Part shown: positions 1 to 6,500 of the stretch, piece after piece | How positions within the stretch are numbered: the first letter of the stretch is position 1 | How the letters are laid out: each line of letters starts with the position of its first letter | From: Erysipelotrichaceae bacterium | GTDB taxonomy: Bacteria > Bacillota_I > Bacilli_A > Erysipelotrichales > Erysipelotrichaceae | Length of the DNA stretch: 6,567 bases | Assembly (NCBI GenBank): GCA_019415435.1 | Contig: DXZE01000064.1 | Location: forward strand, 235 to 6,801 | Direction: 5' to 3' | Translations under genes and position numbers: made by a program | Notes under the pieces: generated by a model | The model's input: only the letters and a program-made list of their open reading frames with translations | Told to the model about the DNA's origin: nothing | Database searches by the model: none

Positions 1-1808
1 TCATCGATATCTTCATTCAGATCATTCATTTTCTGATAGTCCTGATAATATTCCGGTTCAAAGCGGAGAGAACGCATATCTTCCAATTCCTGCTGCTTGT
101 CATCCATCGCTTTTTCAAGCTTACGGATTTCTCTGCGTCTGGCATCAGGGGACATCTGATGTCTGGTTTCTTCAGATGTTTTGTTTTCCTTTACTTCTTT
201 TGTCTCCTGAACTGGCTCATTATTCTGAGTCTGAGATTCCATATACTCATCCCAGGTTTTATCAATATACTCAGCTTTCCCATTTTCAAACCTGAGTAAT
301 CCTGTAGCCATCTGTTCGATAAAATAACGGTCATGGGAAACAAATAATATGGTTCCGGTAAATCCTTTTAAAGATTCTTCCAATGCTTCTTTACCGGGAA
401 TATCCAGATGATTGGTAGGCTCATCCAGTATCAGCATATTGGAATGCTTTAATAATAACTTGGCCAATGATAATCTTACTTTTTCACCACCGCTTAATAC
501 ATCTACGCTTTTAAATACATCATCTGCACTGAACAGAAATTGTCCTAATACACTTCTGACCGTTGTTCTGTCTAACTGGAGATTTTCATCCCATACTTCT
601 TCCAGTACGGTTTTATCAGAAGAAAACTGGGCAAGCTGCTGATCAAAATACCCTTTTTCTATCTGATGTCCGAATAAGAAAGACCCACCTAGAGAAGGAA
701 TAATTTCCATTAATGTTTTTACAAAAGTAGATTTACCGGTTCCATTAGGTCCAATGATCGCAATTCTGTCTCCTCTTCTCATTTTCATGGTGACAGTTGT
801 TAATACATGGTCATAGCCAATTGCCAGATGATCTGTTTCCAATACATTCTCACCGCCTTTTACAGCAGGTGTGAATTTAGCATGGAATGTTTTATCATCC
901 GACTTTACCGGATCTATCTTTTCCATTCTTTCGAGATACTTGATCTTTGATTGGGCAAAGGATGCTTTGTTTACCTTATATCTGAACTTTTCAATTAAAG
1001 ATTCCAATCTGGCAATATCTTTCTGCTGTCTGACATAAGCAGCCTGCTGGTGTTCCAGATCACTTTTTCTCTGAATGACATAAGAGGAATAGTTACCTTT
1101 ATAGCGCTTCATCTTCCCATATTCCATGTTGTATACATAGTCAACTGTATGATCTAAAAACATACGGTCATGGGATACTATAACAACAGCCTTAGGATAA
1201 TTCTTTACATACCCTTCTAACCATCCGATCATTTCAATATCCAGATGGTTGGTAGGTTCATCTAAAAGAAGAATGTCAGGCTTAGATAACAGCAGTTTCA
1301 CGAATGCTATTCTGGTTTTCTGACCACCGCTGAATTCTCCTACTTTCTTCTGTAACTCTGAAATTGGAAAGCCAAACTTAGTAAAGACAGTATGCATTTC
1401 AGATTCCCAGTTATAGCCATTCATGGATTCAAACTGTTCCTGAAGTTTGGCATATTGATTTAATACTCTTTCAGATGCATCTCGACTCATTTCTTCTTCC
1501 AGTTCATGCATCTTATCCTGAAGTTCAAATACTTTCTTATAAACAGTCTTTAATTCTTCTTCAACAGTCCAGTCATCATGTTCCAGTACCTTCTGGGCAA
1601 GATAGCCTATAGTAATACCGTTCTGTTTACTGATGGAGGCAGAGTCGAATGATTCTTCCCCAGCCATACATCTTAGAAACGTAGTCTTGCCACATCCATT
1701 ACGTCCAACGATTGCTATCTTTTCATTTCCTTTAATTTCAAAGGAAACATCTTCAAATACTGTATCTGCACCAAAAGACTTTGATGCTTTTGTTACGGAA
1801 TAAAGCAT
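1..1808 (-). CDS. ABC-F family ATPase (YdiF-like translation factor), 3' end cut off by window edge
   Basis: The minus-strand frame opens at ATG 1808-1806 and runs 602 codons to the window edge without a stop, so the C-terminus is missing. ABC domain 1 has Walker A GRNGCGKT (about 35-42), signature FSGGQ (159-163), Walker B LLLDEPTNHLD (about 180-190, catalytic Glu 184) and SHDR (212-215). Domain 2 has GPNGTGKS (353-360), LSGGE (438-442), LDEPTNHLD (461-469, Glu 463) and SHDR (491-494). Between them, about residues 230-315 form a charged helical linker corresponding to the P-site tRNA interaction motif. A charged, probably coiled-coil C-terminal extension starts near 525. There are no membrane segments, which fits the cytosolic, ribosome-binding ABC-F class rather than a transporter. 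From memory, B. subtilis YdiF is about 640 residues and sits in the equivalent neighbourhood, so probably a few dozen residues are lost. Antibiotic resistance cannot be inferred. The start is supported by GGTGG/GGAG-rich sequence just upstream and by the beta strand reaching the Walker A motif at the usual distance. Confidence 0.93.
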   Translation of the reverse strand, partial: MLYSVTKASKSFGADTVFEDVSFEIKGNEKIAIVGRNGCGKTTFLRCMAGEESFDSASISKQNGITIGYLAQKVLEHDDWTVEEELKTVYKKVFELQDKMHELEEEMSRDASERVLNQYAKLQEQFESMNGYNWESEMHTVFTKFGFPISELQKKVGEFSGGQKTRIAFVKLLLSKPDILLLDEPTNHLDIEMIGWLEGYVKNYPKAVVIVSHDRMFLDHTVDYVYNMEYGKMKRYKGNYSSYVIQRKSDLEHQQAAYVRQQKDIARLESLIEKFRYKVNKASFAQSKIKYLERMEKIDPVKSDDKTFHAKFTPAVKGGENVLETDHLAIGYDHVLTTVTMKMRRGDRIAIIGPNGTGKSTFVKTLMEIIPSLGGSFLFGHQIEKGYFDQQLAQFSSDKTVLEEVWDENLQLDRTTVRSVLGQFLFSADDVFKSVDVLSGGEKVRLSLAKLLLKHSNMLILDEPTNHLDIPGKEALEESLKGFTGTILFVSHDRYFIEQMATGLLRFENGKAEYIDKTWDEYMESQTQNNEPVQETKEVKENKTSEETRHQMSPDARRREIRKLEKAMDDKQQELEDMRSLRFEPEYYQDYQKMNDLNEDID

Positions 1809-1813
1809 ACTCC

Positions 1814-1819
1814 ACCACC
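1814..1819 (-). promoter_or_regulatory. Ribosome binding site of the ABC-F gene
   Basis: On the minus strand the sequence before the ATG reads TAGGTGGTGGAGTATG. AGGTGG ends 5 nt from the start codon. The nearer GGAG is only 1 nt away and probably too close to be the main site. This is not a textbook AGGAGG, but it is G-rich and well placed. Confidence 0.55.
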
Positions 1820-1826
1820 TATACCT

Positions 1827-1867
1827 AATAAAAAGCGAATGCCTGTATATCTTACAGTACATTCACT
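1827..1867 (-). terminator. Rho-independent terminator after asnS
   Basis: Read on the minus strand, AGTGAATG pairs with CATTCGCT (8 bp, one G-U wobble). A small internal bulge (TA opposite G) follows, then CTGTA pairs with TACAG (5 bp) around an AGATA loop. The 3' arm runs straight into TTTTATT. The 5' arm begins 14 nt after the asnS stop codon. The plus strand has no T-run after the hairpin, so it is one-directional. It should end the rex-asnS transcript before the ABC-F gene. Confidence 0.85.
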
Positions 1868-1877
1868 TCTCTATCAA
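1849..1877 (-). promoter_or_regulatory. Candidate sigma-A promoter for the ABC-F gene, inside the asnS terminator
   Basis: The minus strand reads TTGATA at 1877-1872 (5 of 6 to TTGACA), a 17-nt spacer, then TAAGAT at 1854-1849 (4 of 6 to TATAAT). Initiation would fall near 1844-1841, giving a leader of roughly 33-36 nt. The -10 box lies on the terminator's loop-proximal stem and loop, so the new transcript would carry only the 3' arm and could not form the terminator hairpin. This is a prediction from hexamers and spacing only. Confidence 0.5.
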
Positions 1878-1881
1878 ATCA

Positions 1882-3279
1882 TCAGAATTCAAGATTACGT
1901 GGTGTTCTTGCAAATGGAATGACATCACGGATATTTTCCATACCAGTGATATACATAACTAATCTTTCAAAGCCAACACCAAATCCTGCATGCTGGCAGC
2001 CGCCATATCTTCTCAAATCAAGATACCACTGATAATGATCCTTATTCATTCCTAACTCATCCATTCTCTTTTCAAGAACGTCGAGTCTTTCCTCTCTCTG
2101 GCTACCGCCTACTAATTCACCCACACCCGGTACCAGGCAGTCAACTGCCGCAACAGTCTTGCCATCGTCATTCTGACGCATATAGAAGGCTTTGATATCC
2201 TTTGGATAATCTGTCAGGAATACCGGGCCATCTACTACCTGTTCGGTAATGTAGCGTTCATGTTCAGTCATGAGGTCCATACCCCATTCAATCTGATTGT
2301 TTTCAAACTTATGACCATCTGCGACAGCCTTCTTTAAGATATCAATTGCTTCGGTGTAGGACATACGTCTGAACTCGGAATGTCTGACTTTATCCAATCT
2401 TTCTTTAAGTCCCTTGTCAATTCTTTCATTGAAGAATTCCATTTCTTCAGGACATTCTGCATATGCATAGTTAATGCAGTACTTAATCAGGTCTTCAATA
2501 ACATCCATGTCATATTCAAGATCCGCAAAAGCCATTTCCGGCTCAATCATCCAGAATTCCGCAAGGTGATTGGTTGTATTGGAGTTTTCAGCACGGAAAG
2601 TAGGTCCGAATGTATATACATCACGGAAAGCCAGGGCAAATGCCTCTGCCTGTAACTGGCCGGATACTGTCAATGTTGCATGCTTGCCAAAGAAGTCACT
2701 GGCATAATCACCATCTGTACGGGTTGTAACAGTAAATGTTTCACCTGCACCTTCCGCATCATTGGATGTAATTAATGGTGTATGAACATACACAAAGCCC
2801 TGTTCCTGGAAGAATGTATGAATTGCCATTGCAAGTGCACTGCGGACACGGAATACCGCAGAGAATGTATTTGTTCTTGGTCTCAGATGTCCGATCTCAC
2901 GCAGATATTCAAAAGAATGTCTCTTCTTCTGAAGTGGATAAGAGGAGTCACATGCCCCTTCCAGAACAATTTCTGTAGCCTGAATTTCAAATGGCTGTCT
3001 TGCGTCAGGTGTAACTACAAATCTTCCGATTACAGTTAAAGCAGTACCAGTCAGATACTTTCCTACTTCTTCATAATTGGAAAGCGAATCTGCAGAATAA
3101 ACAATCTGTGCATTCTTGAAATAAGTACCATCATTCAATGCAATAAATGATACATTCTTACCAAAGCGGTTGGAACGTACCCACCCCTGCAGTTGTACAT
3201 ATTCCAGCTGGTCCTTTTCCAATTCTGTTCCCTGTTGAACTAATCCGTATAATTCACGGATACTGATTTCTGTCGGCAT
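1882..3279 (-). CDS. asnS: Asparagine-tRNA ligase (AsnRS)
   Basis: Class IIb aminoacyl-tRNA synthetase that joins asparagine to tRNA-Asn using ATP in the cytosol. The 465-residue length matches the long bacterial AsnRS type (E. coli about 466). An N-terminal OB-fold anticodon-binding domain spans about residues 25-110 and includes QGWVRSNRFGKNVSFIALND. The catalytic core follows: SGQLQAE (206-212), motif 2 FRAENSNTTNHLAEFWMIEPE (228-248, with the catalytic Arg 229), GELVGGSQREERL (387-399) and motif 3 GFGVGFERL (432-440). The NTTNHLAEFWMIEPE wording distinguishes AsnRS from AspRS and LysRS. ATG 3279-3277 is preceded by AAGGAG at 3291-3286 with 6 nt spacing. The gene follows rex by only 12 bp with no terminator between, so the two are probably cotranscribed. 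No T-box leader precedes it, as there is no room for one. The stop is TGA. Confidence 0.98.
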   Translation of the reverse strand: MPTEISIRELYGLVQQGTELEKDQLEYVQLQGWVRSNRFGKNVSFIALNDGTYFKNAQIVYSADSLSNYEEVGKYLTGTALTVIGRFVVTPDARQPFEIQATEIVLEGACDSSYPLQKKRHSFEYLREIGHLRPRTNTFSAVFRVRSALAMAIHTFFQEQGFVYVHTPLITSNDAEGAGETFTVTTRTDGDYASDFFGKHATLTVSGQLQAEAFALAFRDVYTFGPTFRAENSNTTNHLAEFWMIEPEMAFADLEYDMDVIEDLIKYCINYAYAECPEEMEFFNERIDKGLKERLDKVRHSEFRRMSYTEAIDILKKAVADGHKFENNQIEWGMDLMTEHERYITEQVVDGPVFLTDYPKDIKAFYMRQNDDGKTVAAVDCLVPGVGELVGGSQREERLDVLEKRMDELGMNKDHYQWYLDLRRYGGCQHAGFGVGFERLVMYITGMENIRDVIPFARTPRNLEF

Positions 3280-3291
3280 ATTAAACTCCTT

Positions 3292-3918
3292 CTATTTCTT
3301 CATGGCATTCGTTTCGAAAACAAGTTCCTGAATAGACGAAACCACATCTACCTGCTTTACATATACACCTGGCGGGACAGAGAAGTGATCCACTGTAAAG
3401 CTTACAAATCCCTTGATACCGTTCTTTACTAACAGATTGACTGTTTCTTGTACATCCTGTGATATACAAAGTATCGCAATACGGCATCCCTTAGGCATCT
3501 TTGCTGATATATCTTTTAAGTCATAGACCGGAACAGAAGCACCATGTACTTTTTCTGGTGCCAGATCAAACGCACATACAATTTCACCAACAACATGATT
3601 CCAGTTGTTATAGTTCAATAATGCTTTGCCCAGGTTGCCTGCTCCAATCAGTATGATTTTTTCATCAAAGTTAACGCCAAGTTCATCTGAAAAGATTCTA
3701 ATCAGATCATCCACATTATATCCATATCCCTGTTTACCTAAATTTCCAAGAAAGCTGAAATCACGTCTTATCGTAGTTGATTCTATAGATACATAGTCAG
3801 CCAGCTGGCGTGACATGATTCTGGTTACGCCTTCTGCTTTCAATTTACGCAATGCTTTCAGGTATACCGGATATCTCTGCAATGTAGCCTTTGGTACTTT
3901 TCTTTCCGTTGTTGTCAT
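3292..3918 (-). CDS. rex: Redox-sensing transcriptional repressor Rex
   Basis: Dimeric DNA-binding repressor that responds to the NADH/NAD+ ratio; NADH binding releases it from operators of fermentation and respiration genes. The 208-residue length is typical. An N-terminal winged helix (about 1-80) shows the family pattern VPKATLQRYPVYLKAL and, at the recognition helix and wing, RRDFSFLGNLGKQGYGY (51-67). The Rossmann domain follows with the dinucleotide loop GAGNLG (92-97), CAFDLAPEKVHG, then VPPGVYVKQVDVVSSIQELVFE near the C-terminus, which is the usual domain-swapped dimer helix region. ATG 3918-3916 has GGTGAT (3929-3924) 5 nt upstream. The gene has its own promoter in the 67-bp gap after tsaD and is followed 12 bp later by asnS. 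The stop is TAG. Confidence 0.96.
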   Translation of the reverse strand: MTTTERKVPKATLQRYPVYLKALRKLKAEGVTRIMSRQLADYVSIESTTIRRDFSFLGNLGKQGYGYNVDDLIRIFSDELGVNFDEKIILIGAGNLGKALLNYNNWNHVVGEIVCAFDLAPEKVHGASVPVYDLKDISAKMPKGCRIAILCISQDVQETVNLLVKNGIKGFVSFTVDHFSVPPGVYVKQVDVVSSIQELVFETNAMKK

Positions 3919-3929
3919 AATTGATCACC

Positions 3930-3946
3930 GTAACAATAGTAACATT
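3930..3946. repeat. Short direct repeat in the rex promoter
   Basis: The plus strand reads GTAACAAT, one base, then GTAACATT: two 8-mers matching at 7 of 8 positions with a 9-bp period. They overlap the -10 box of the rex promoter. They resemble Rex half-sites (TAACAA) but are direct rather than inverted, so they may simply be chance AT-rich similarity. Confidence 0.4.
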
Positions 3947-3964
3947 GGAAAAGAACTTTGTGAA
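3936..3964 (-). promoter_or_regulatory. Extended -10 sigma-A promoter for rex-asnS
   Basis: The minus strand shows TTCACA (3964-3959, 5 of 6 to TTGACA), a 17-nt spacer, then TACTAT (3941-3936, 4 of 6 to TATAAT) preceded by TGT, an extended -10 element. An A/T-rich stretch with a run of seven T lies just upstream. Transcription would begin near G3929-G3928, leaving only about 10-11 nt before the rex ATG, so the GGTGAT ribosome site would sit at the extreme 5' end of the mRNA. Confidence 0.65.
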
Positions 3965-3985
3965 AAAAATCTTAAAATAAATTTA

Positions 3986-5002
3986 TTATTCTTCGCCCGG
4001 CATCATTAATCCAGGATCTGCAGAAACACTGAAATCGCCAAATTTATGATGCTTATAAGCAATATAGCCTGCTGCACCAATCATACTTGCATTATCCGTG
4101 CAGTATTTGATCGGAGGCTGAGATAATTCAACATCAGGATATTTCTTCATACCCTCTGCTAACATGACTCTTAATCTTGAATTTGCAGCTACACCACCAG
4201 CTGTAACAACCATAGCCGGATGCAGGTCTTCAACTGCCTGCAATGTTTTACCAGTCATAGATTGTAAAGCTGTTTCCTGGAATGCATAAGCGACATCCTC
4301 CTTGATGACAGGTCTGCCAGCCTTTTCTTCACGGGCAATCATCTGGGAAACTGCGGTCTTTAGACCTGAGAATGAGAAGTCATATTTTCCATCTACATGC
4401 GGTGTAGGCAGCTTGTAATGCGGCTTACCTTCCTTTGCCATCCTATCAATGACAGGTCCACCAGGATATCCTGTTCCTAGTACACGTGAAACCTTATCAT
4501 ATGCTTCACCAATAGCATCATCTCTGGTTGTGCCGATTACCTGGAATGTCCAGTCATCCGGCATCCATACCAATTGTGAATGACCTCCAGATATAACCAG
4601 GGCAAGTAACGGGAACTTGAGATCATGATCTAATGCAAAGCGGTTTGCATAAATATGACCTGTCATATGGTTGATTGGAATCAGAGGCTTATGAAATTCA
4701 AATGCCAGTGTTTTGGCAGCCTGTACACCTACATGCAGGGATCCTATTAAGCCAGGTCCTTGTGTAAAGGCAATGCCATCAATCTGATCCATTGTTACAC
4801 CAGACTGCTTTACTGCTTCTGTAACGACTGTAGAAATATTCTCTACATGGATACGGGAAGCTACCTCCGGTACTACCCCGCCATATAATGTATGCACATT
4901 AATCTGACTGGATACGATATTTGATAATATTTCACAGCCGTCTTTTACGACTGCACATGCTGTTTCATCACAGCTTGACTCAATTGCCAGCAGCATTGTC
5001 AT
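3986..5002 (-). CDS. tsaD: tRNA N6-threonylcarbamoyladenosine transferase TsaD
   Basis: Transfers the threonylcarbamoyl group from threonylcarbamoyl-AMP to A37 of ANN-decoding tRNAs, working with TsaB and TsaE in the cytosol. The 338 residues match the Kae1/TsaD family. It has the ASKHA-fold N-terminus LLAIESSCDETACAVV (4-19), QGPGLIGSL (81-89), the metal-binding pair in NHMTGHIYANRF (His 112, His 116), SGGHS (138-142), YDFSFSGLKTAV (207-218), AGGVAANSRLR (268-278) and CTDNASMIGAAGY (301-313, metal ligand Asp 303). All expected active-site residues are present. The first ATG (5002) is preferred over the in-frame ATG two codons later (4996) because AGGAGG at 5016-5011 lies 8 nt from the first. 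The gene overlaps rimI by 23 bp and is the last gene of the tsaE-tsaB-rimI-tsaD operon. The stop is TAA. Confidence 0.98.
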   Translation of the reverse strand: MTMLLAIESSCDETACAVVKDGCEILSNIVSSQINVHTLYGGVVPEVASRIHVENISTVVTEAVKQSGVTMDQIDGIAFTQGPGLIGSLHVGVQAAKTLAFEFHKPLIPINHMTGHIYANRFALDHDLKFPLLALVISGGHSQLVWMPDDWTFQVIGTTRDDAIGEAYDKVSRVLGTGYPGGPVIDRMAKEGKPHYKLPTPHVDGKYDFSFSGLKTAVSQMIAREEKAGRPVIKEDVAYAFQETALQSMTGKTLQAVEDLHPAMVVTAGGVAANSRLRVMLAEGMKKYPDVELSQPPIKYCTDNASMIGAAGYIAYKHHKFGDFSVSADPGLMMPGEE

Positions 5003-5447
5003 AAGCTGAACCTCCTAATTCTTTTACCATTAGCCATGCATCTTCACCATCACTGTAATAATGTCTGCGTTTTGCGGCTTTGGTAAATCCTGTTTTTTCA
5101 TATAGTGCTATTGCATTCAGATTGGACATCCGGACTTCCAGAGATATGTTTACACAATTATTCTGCATGCATTTCTGTATGCAGTAATCCATTAAAGCGG
5201 ATCCAATATGCTGATGCTGATAAGAAGAATTCACTGCAATATTTGCAATTTCTGCATTTTCGTAGCCGATCCAGAGATCCACATATCCTATGATTCTGTG
5301 ATTCAGCTCATATACATATAAGAAGGCAAATGGATTTGAAGATACTTCTTTCATAAATGTATCTGAATCCCATGCATCTTCAGCGAATAGCTCTTTTTCT
5401 ATTCTGCAGATTTGTTCTAAATCGCCTGTTCTGAATTGTCTGATCAT
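4980..5447 (-). CDS. rimI: Ribosomal-protein-alanine N-acetyltransferase RimI (GNAT family)
   Basis: GNAT acetyltransferase expected to acetylate the N-terminal alanine of ribosomal protein bS18 using acetyl-CoA. Its length of 155 residues is near normal (E. coli about 148). The N-terminal strand-helix IRQFRTGDLEQICRIEKELF is followed by IANIAVNSSYQHQHIGSALM (67-86), the acetyl-CoA pyrophosphate loop. SLEVRMSNLNAIALYEKTGF (102-121) contains Glu 104 and Tyr 116, which align with the catalytic Glu 103 and Tyr 115 reported for the E. coli enzyme. Oddly, the usual Q/R-x-x-G-x-G/A loop is QHQHIG, with His 80 where the first glycine normally lies. The start ATG overlaps the tsaB stop (ATGA), so it is probably translated by coupling; only a weak AGAAGG lies directly before it. 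The last residues after VKELGG extend over the tsaD ribosome site. The stop is TGA. Confidence 0.93.
   Translation of the reverse strand: MIRQFRTGDLEQICRIEKELFAEDAWDSDTFMKEVSSNPFAFLYVYELNHRIIGYVDLWIGYENAEIANIAVNSSYQHQHIGSALMDYCIQKCMQNNCVNISLEVRMSNLNAIALYEKTGFTKAAKRRHYYSDGEDAWLMVKELGGSAYDNAAGN
5011..5016 (-). promoter_or_regulatory. Strong ribosome binding site of tsaD, inside rimI
   Basis: A perfect AGGAGG on the minus strand lies 8 nt before the tsaD ATG at 5002, within the last codons of rimI. It fixes the tsaD start and encodes part of the RimI tail (around Glu-Leu-Gly-Gly), so the RimI C-terminus is partly constrained by this site. Confidence 0.85.
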
Positions 5448-6040
5448 GCCTTCTTCTTTGGAAGATAAGACGCAGATGACTTGAGGTACTCAGGAACTAC
5501 CAGATGTACATTATCGGCCTTTTCCCAAAGGCCCTTTAATGCGAGAAAGTTCTCCGCAATATCCGGCCAGTTATCTTCTTTGCCAATCAGGCTGCCATCT
5601 CCAATAACTTCATAATCATCTTCAGGCAGATCATCATCTGCAACAGCTCTTACTTCTTCTAATGGCTTGCCATGATCGTAAGCACACGTATAGACGCGAT
5701 GCCCTCTGGCATCCGTTACAACACGGCATTTTTTCAAGCCTGCATACAACTGTAAAGTGCCTAATGTATATAAAGGCAAGTCACGCATTGCACAGAATAC
5801 CTTGGCAATTGTCATTGCAATTCTGACACCTGTGTACGATCCCGGTCCTTTAGTTATAACGATCTGATCAATATCATCTGACTGAAGACCATTTTCATCC
5901 AGAAGATTAATCAATTCAGGAAAGATTTCCTCAGACTGTTTCTTCCAGCATTTCTTCTGTACTTTGCCAATCAGTTTGTCATCCTGAATCAGCCCTAAAA
6001 CAAGCCATGTATGACTTGTATCCATGCATAATGTAATCAT
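5444..6040 (-). CDS. tsaB: t6A biosynthesis protein TsaB
   Basis: Non-catalytic paralogue of TsaD that forms the TsaB-TsaD heterodimer needed for tRNA t6A37 synthesis. The N-terminal ASKHA half is clear: ITLCMDTSHTWLVLGLI (2-18), the family hallmark KGPGSYTGVRIA (64-75), and DARGHRVY (110-117), which corresponds to the DARRGEVY-type motif. It ends with the typical VPEYLKSSASYLPKK (182-196). At 198 residues it is shorter than the roughly 230 of E. coli TsaB or B. subtilis YdiC. The missing length seems to lie in the second half, between the DAR motif and the C-terminal PEYL motif. The frame is intact and both ends are recognisable, so this looks like a compact variant rather than a broken gene. 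TGGAGG at 6056-6051 lies 10 nt before ATG 6040 inside tsaE, and the start overlaps the tsaE stop (ATGA). The stop is TGA. Confidence 0.94.
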   Translation of the reverse strand: MITLCMDTSHTWLVLGLIQDDKLIGKVQKKCWKKQSEEIFPELINLLDENGLQSDDIDQIVITKGPGSYTGVRIAMTIAKVFCAMRDLPLYTLGTLQLYAGLKKCRVVTDARGHRVYTCAYDHGKPLEEVRAVADDDLPEDDYEVIGDGSLIGKEDNWPDIAENFLALKGLWEKADNVHLVVPEYLKSSASYLPKKKA

Positions 6041-6495
6041 TCCGATATATCCTCCAGAAGTTTCTTATATTCATCACCAACAGCTTCAAATCTGAATTCC
6101 CTTTTATTTTCTTCCAAAAGGCGAATAGAGATCTTCAGATATGTATCAGGAATCAGATATGACATGAACTGCGACCATTCAATAACTGTTAAACCATCGT
6201 CATACAAATATTCATCAAATCCAAGATCCTGTTCGATACCTTCCATACGATATGCATCAATATGGTAAAGGTTCATCTTTGTACCATGATAAATCTTCTG
6301 AATGGTGAAGGTCGGTGAAGTGACATTATGTTTAACACCAAGACCTTTGGCAATACCCTGGGTCAGAGTTGTCTTGCCCGCCCCTAAATCACCATCAAGA
6401 AGGAATACCATGTTTTCTTTCGCTGCTTTTCCTAGTTTTACACCAAGCAGATGTGTTTCTTCTACACTATTTGTCTGTATTACTAAATCATTCAT
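6037..6495 (-). CDS. tsaE: t6A biosynthesis ATPase TsaE
   Basis: Small P-loop ATPase that drives turnover of the TsaB-TsaD complex in t6A37 tRNA modification. With the start at 6495 it has 152 residues, the normal family length. Visible features are Walker A GDLGAGKT (35-42), the switch-like VTSPTFTI (58-65), YHIDAYRM (77-84, Asp 80) and VIEWSQF (104-110). The same frame is open upstream to an ATG at 6546. That longer version would add a 17-residue Tyr-rich extension unlike the family, has no good ribosome site, and starts upstream of the predicted promoter. ATG 6495 instead has TGAGG at 6505-6501, 5 nt upstream, so I choose it. This is the first gene of the operon. The stop TGA overlaps the tsaB ATG. 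Confidence 0.95.
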   Translation of the reverse strand: MNDLVIQTNSVEETHLLGVKLGKAAKENMVFLLDGDLGAGKTTLTQGIAKGLGVKHNVTSPTFTIQKIYHGTKMNLYHIDAYRMEGIEQDLGFDEYLYDDGLTVIEWSQFMSYLIPDTYLKISIRLLEENKREFRFEAVGDEYKKLLEDISE

Positions 6496-6500
6496 AAAAG

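Larger units (their letters stand above)
3921..3964. promoter_or_regulatory. Possible Rex operator half-sites in the rex promoter
   Basis: Known Rex operators are inverted repeats of TTGTGAA or TTGTTAA. Here a perfect TTGTGAA half-site (plus strand 3958-3964) coincides with the rex -35 box. GTAACAA (3930-3936, 6 of 7 to TTAACAA) lies just downstream of the -10 box, and its partner TTGATCA (3921-3927) gives a TTG...CAA dyad that is 2 bp shorter than the usual 18. Neither partner makes a complete consensus operator, so autorepression is plausible but not shown. Confidence 0.3.

Noticed and set aside
412..642. Plus-strand open frame of 76 codons
   Set aside because: It lies wholly antisense to the ABC-F coding region, has no ribosome site and shows no recognisable protein pattern.
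1..1808. Antibiotic-resistance ABC-F or ABC transporter
   Set aside because: There are no membrane segments, and the linker and C-terminal tail fit the housekeeping YdiF type. Nothing in the sequence alone supports a resistance role.
2380..3039. Plus-strand open frames opposite asnS
   Set aside because: They are shadows of a strongly conserved AsnRS frame, Cys/Phe/Ser-rich with no motifs.
3281..3487. Minus-strand 68-codon frame overlapping rex
   Set aside because: It sits in a different frame inside rex, Cys-rich without a known fold; the rex frame is intact and conserved.
3963..3988. Possible terminator after tsaD (12-bp palindrome AATAAATTTATT followed by a T7 run on the minus strand)
   Set aside because: The palindrome has no GC pairs and would leave almost no stem once a loop is allowed. 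It is better explained as AT-rich sequence upstream of the rex promoter.
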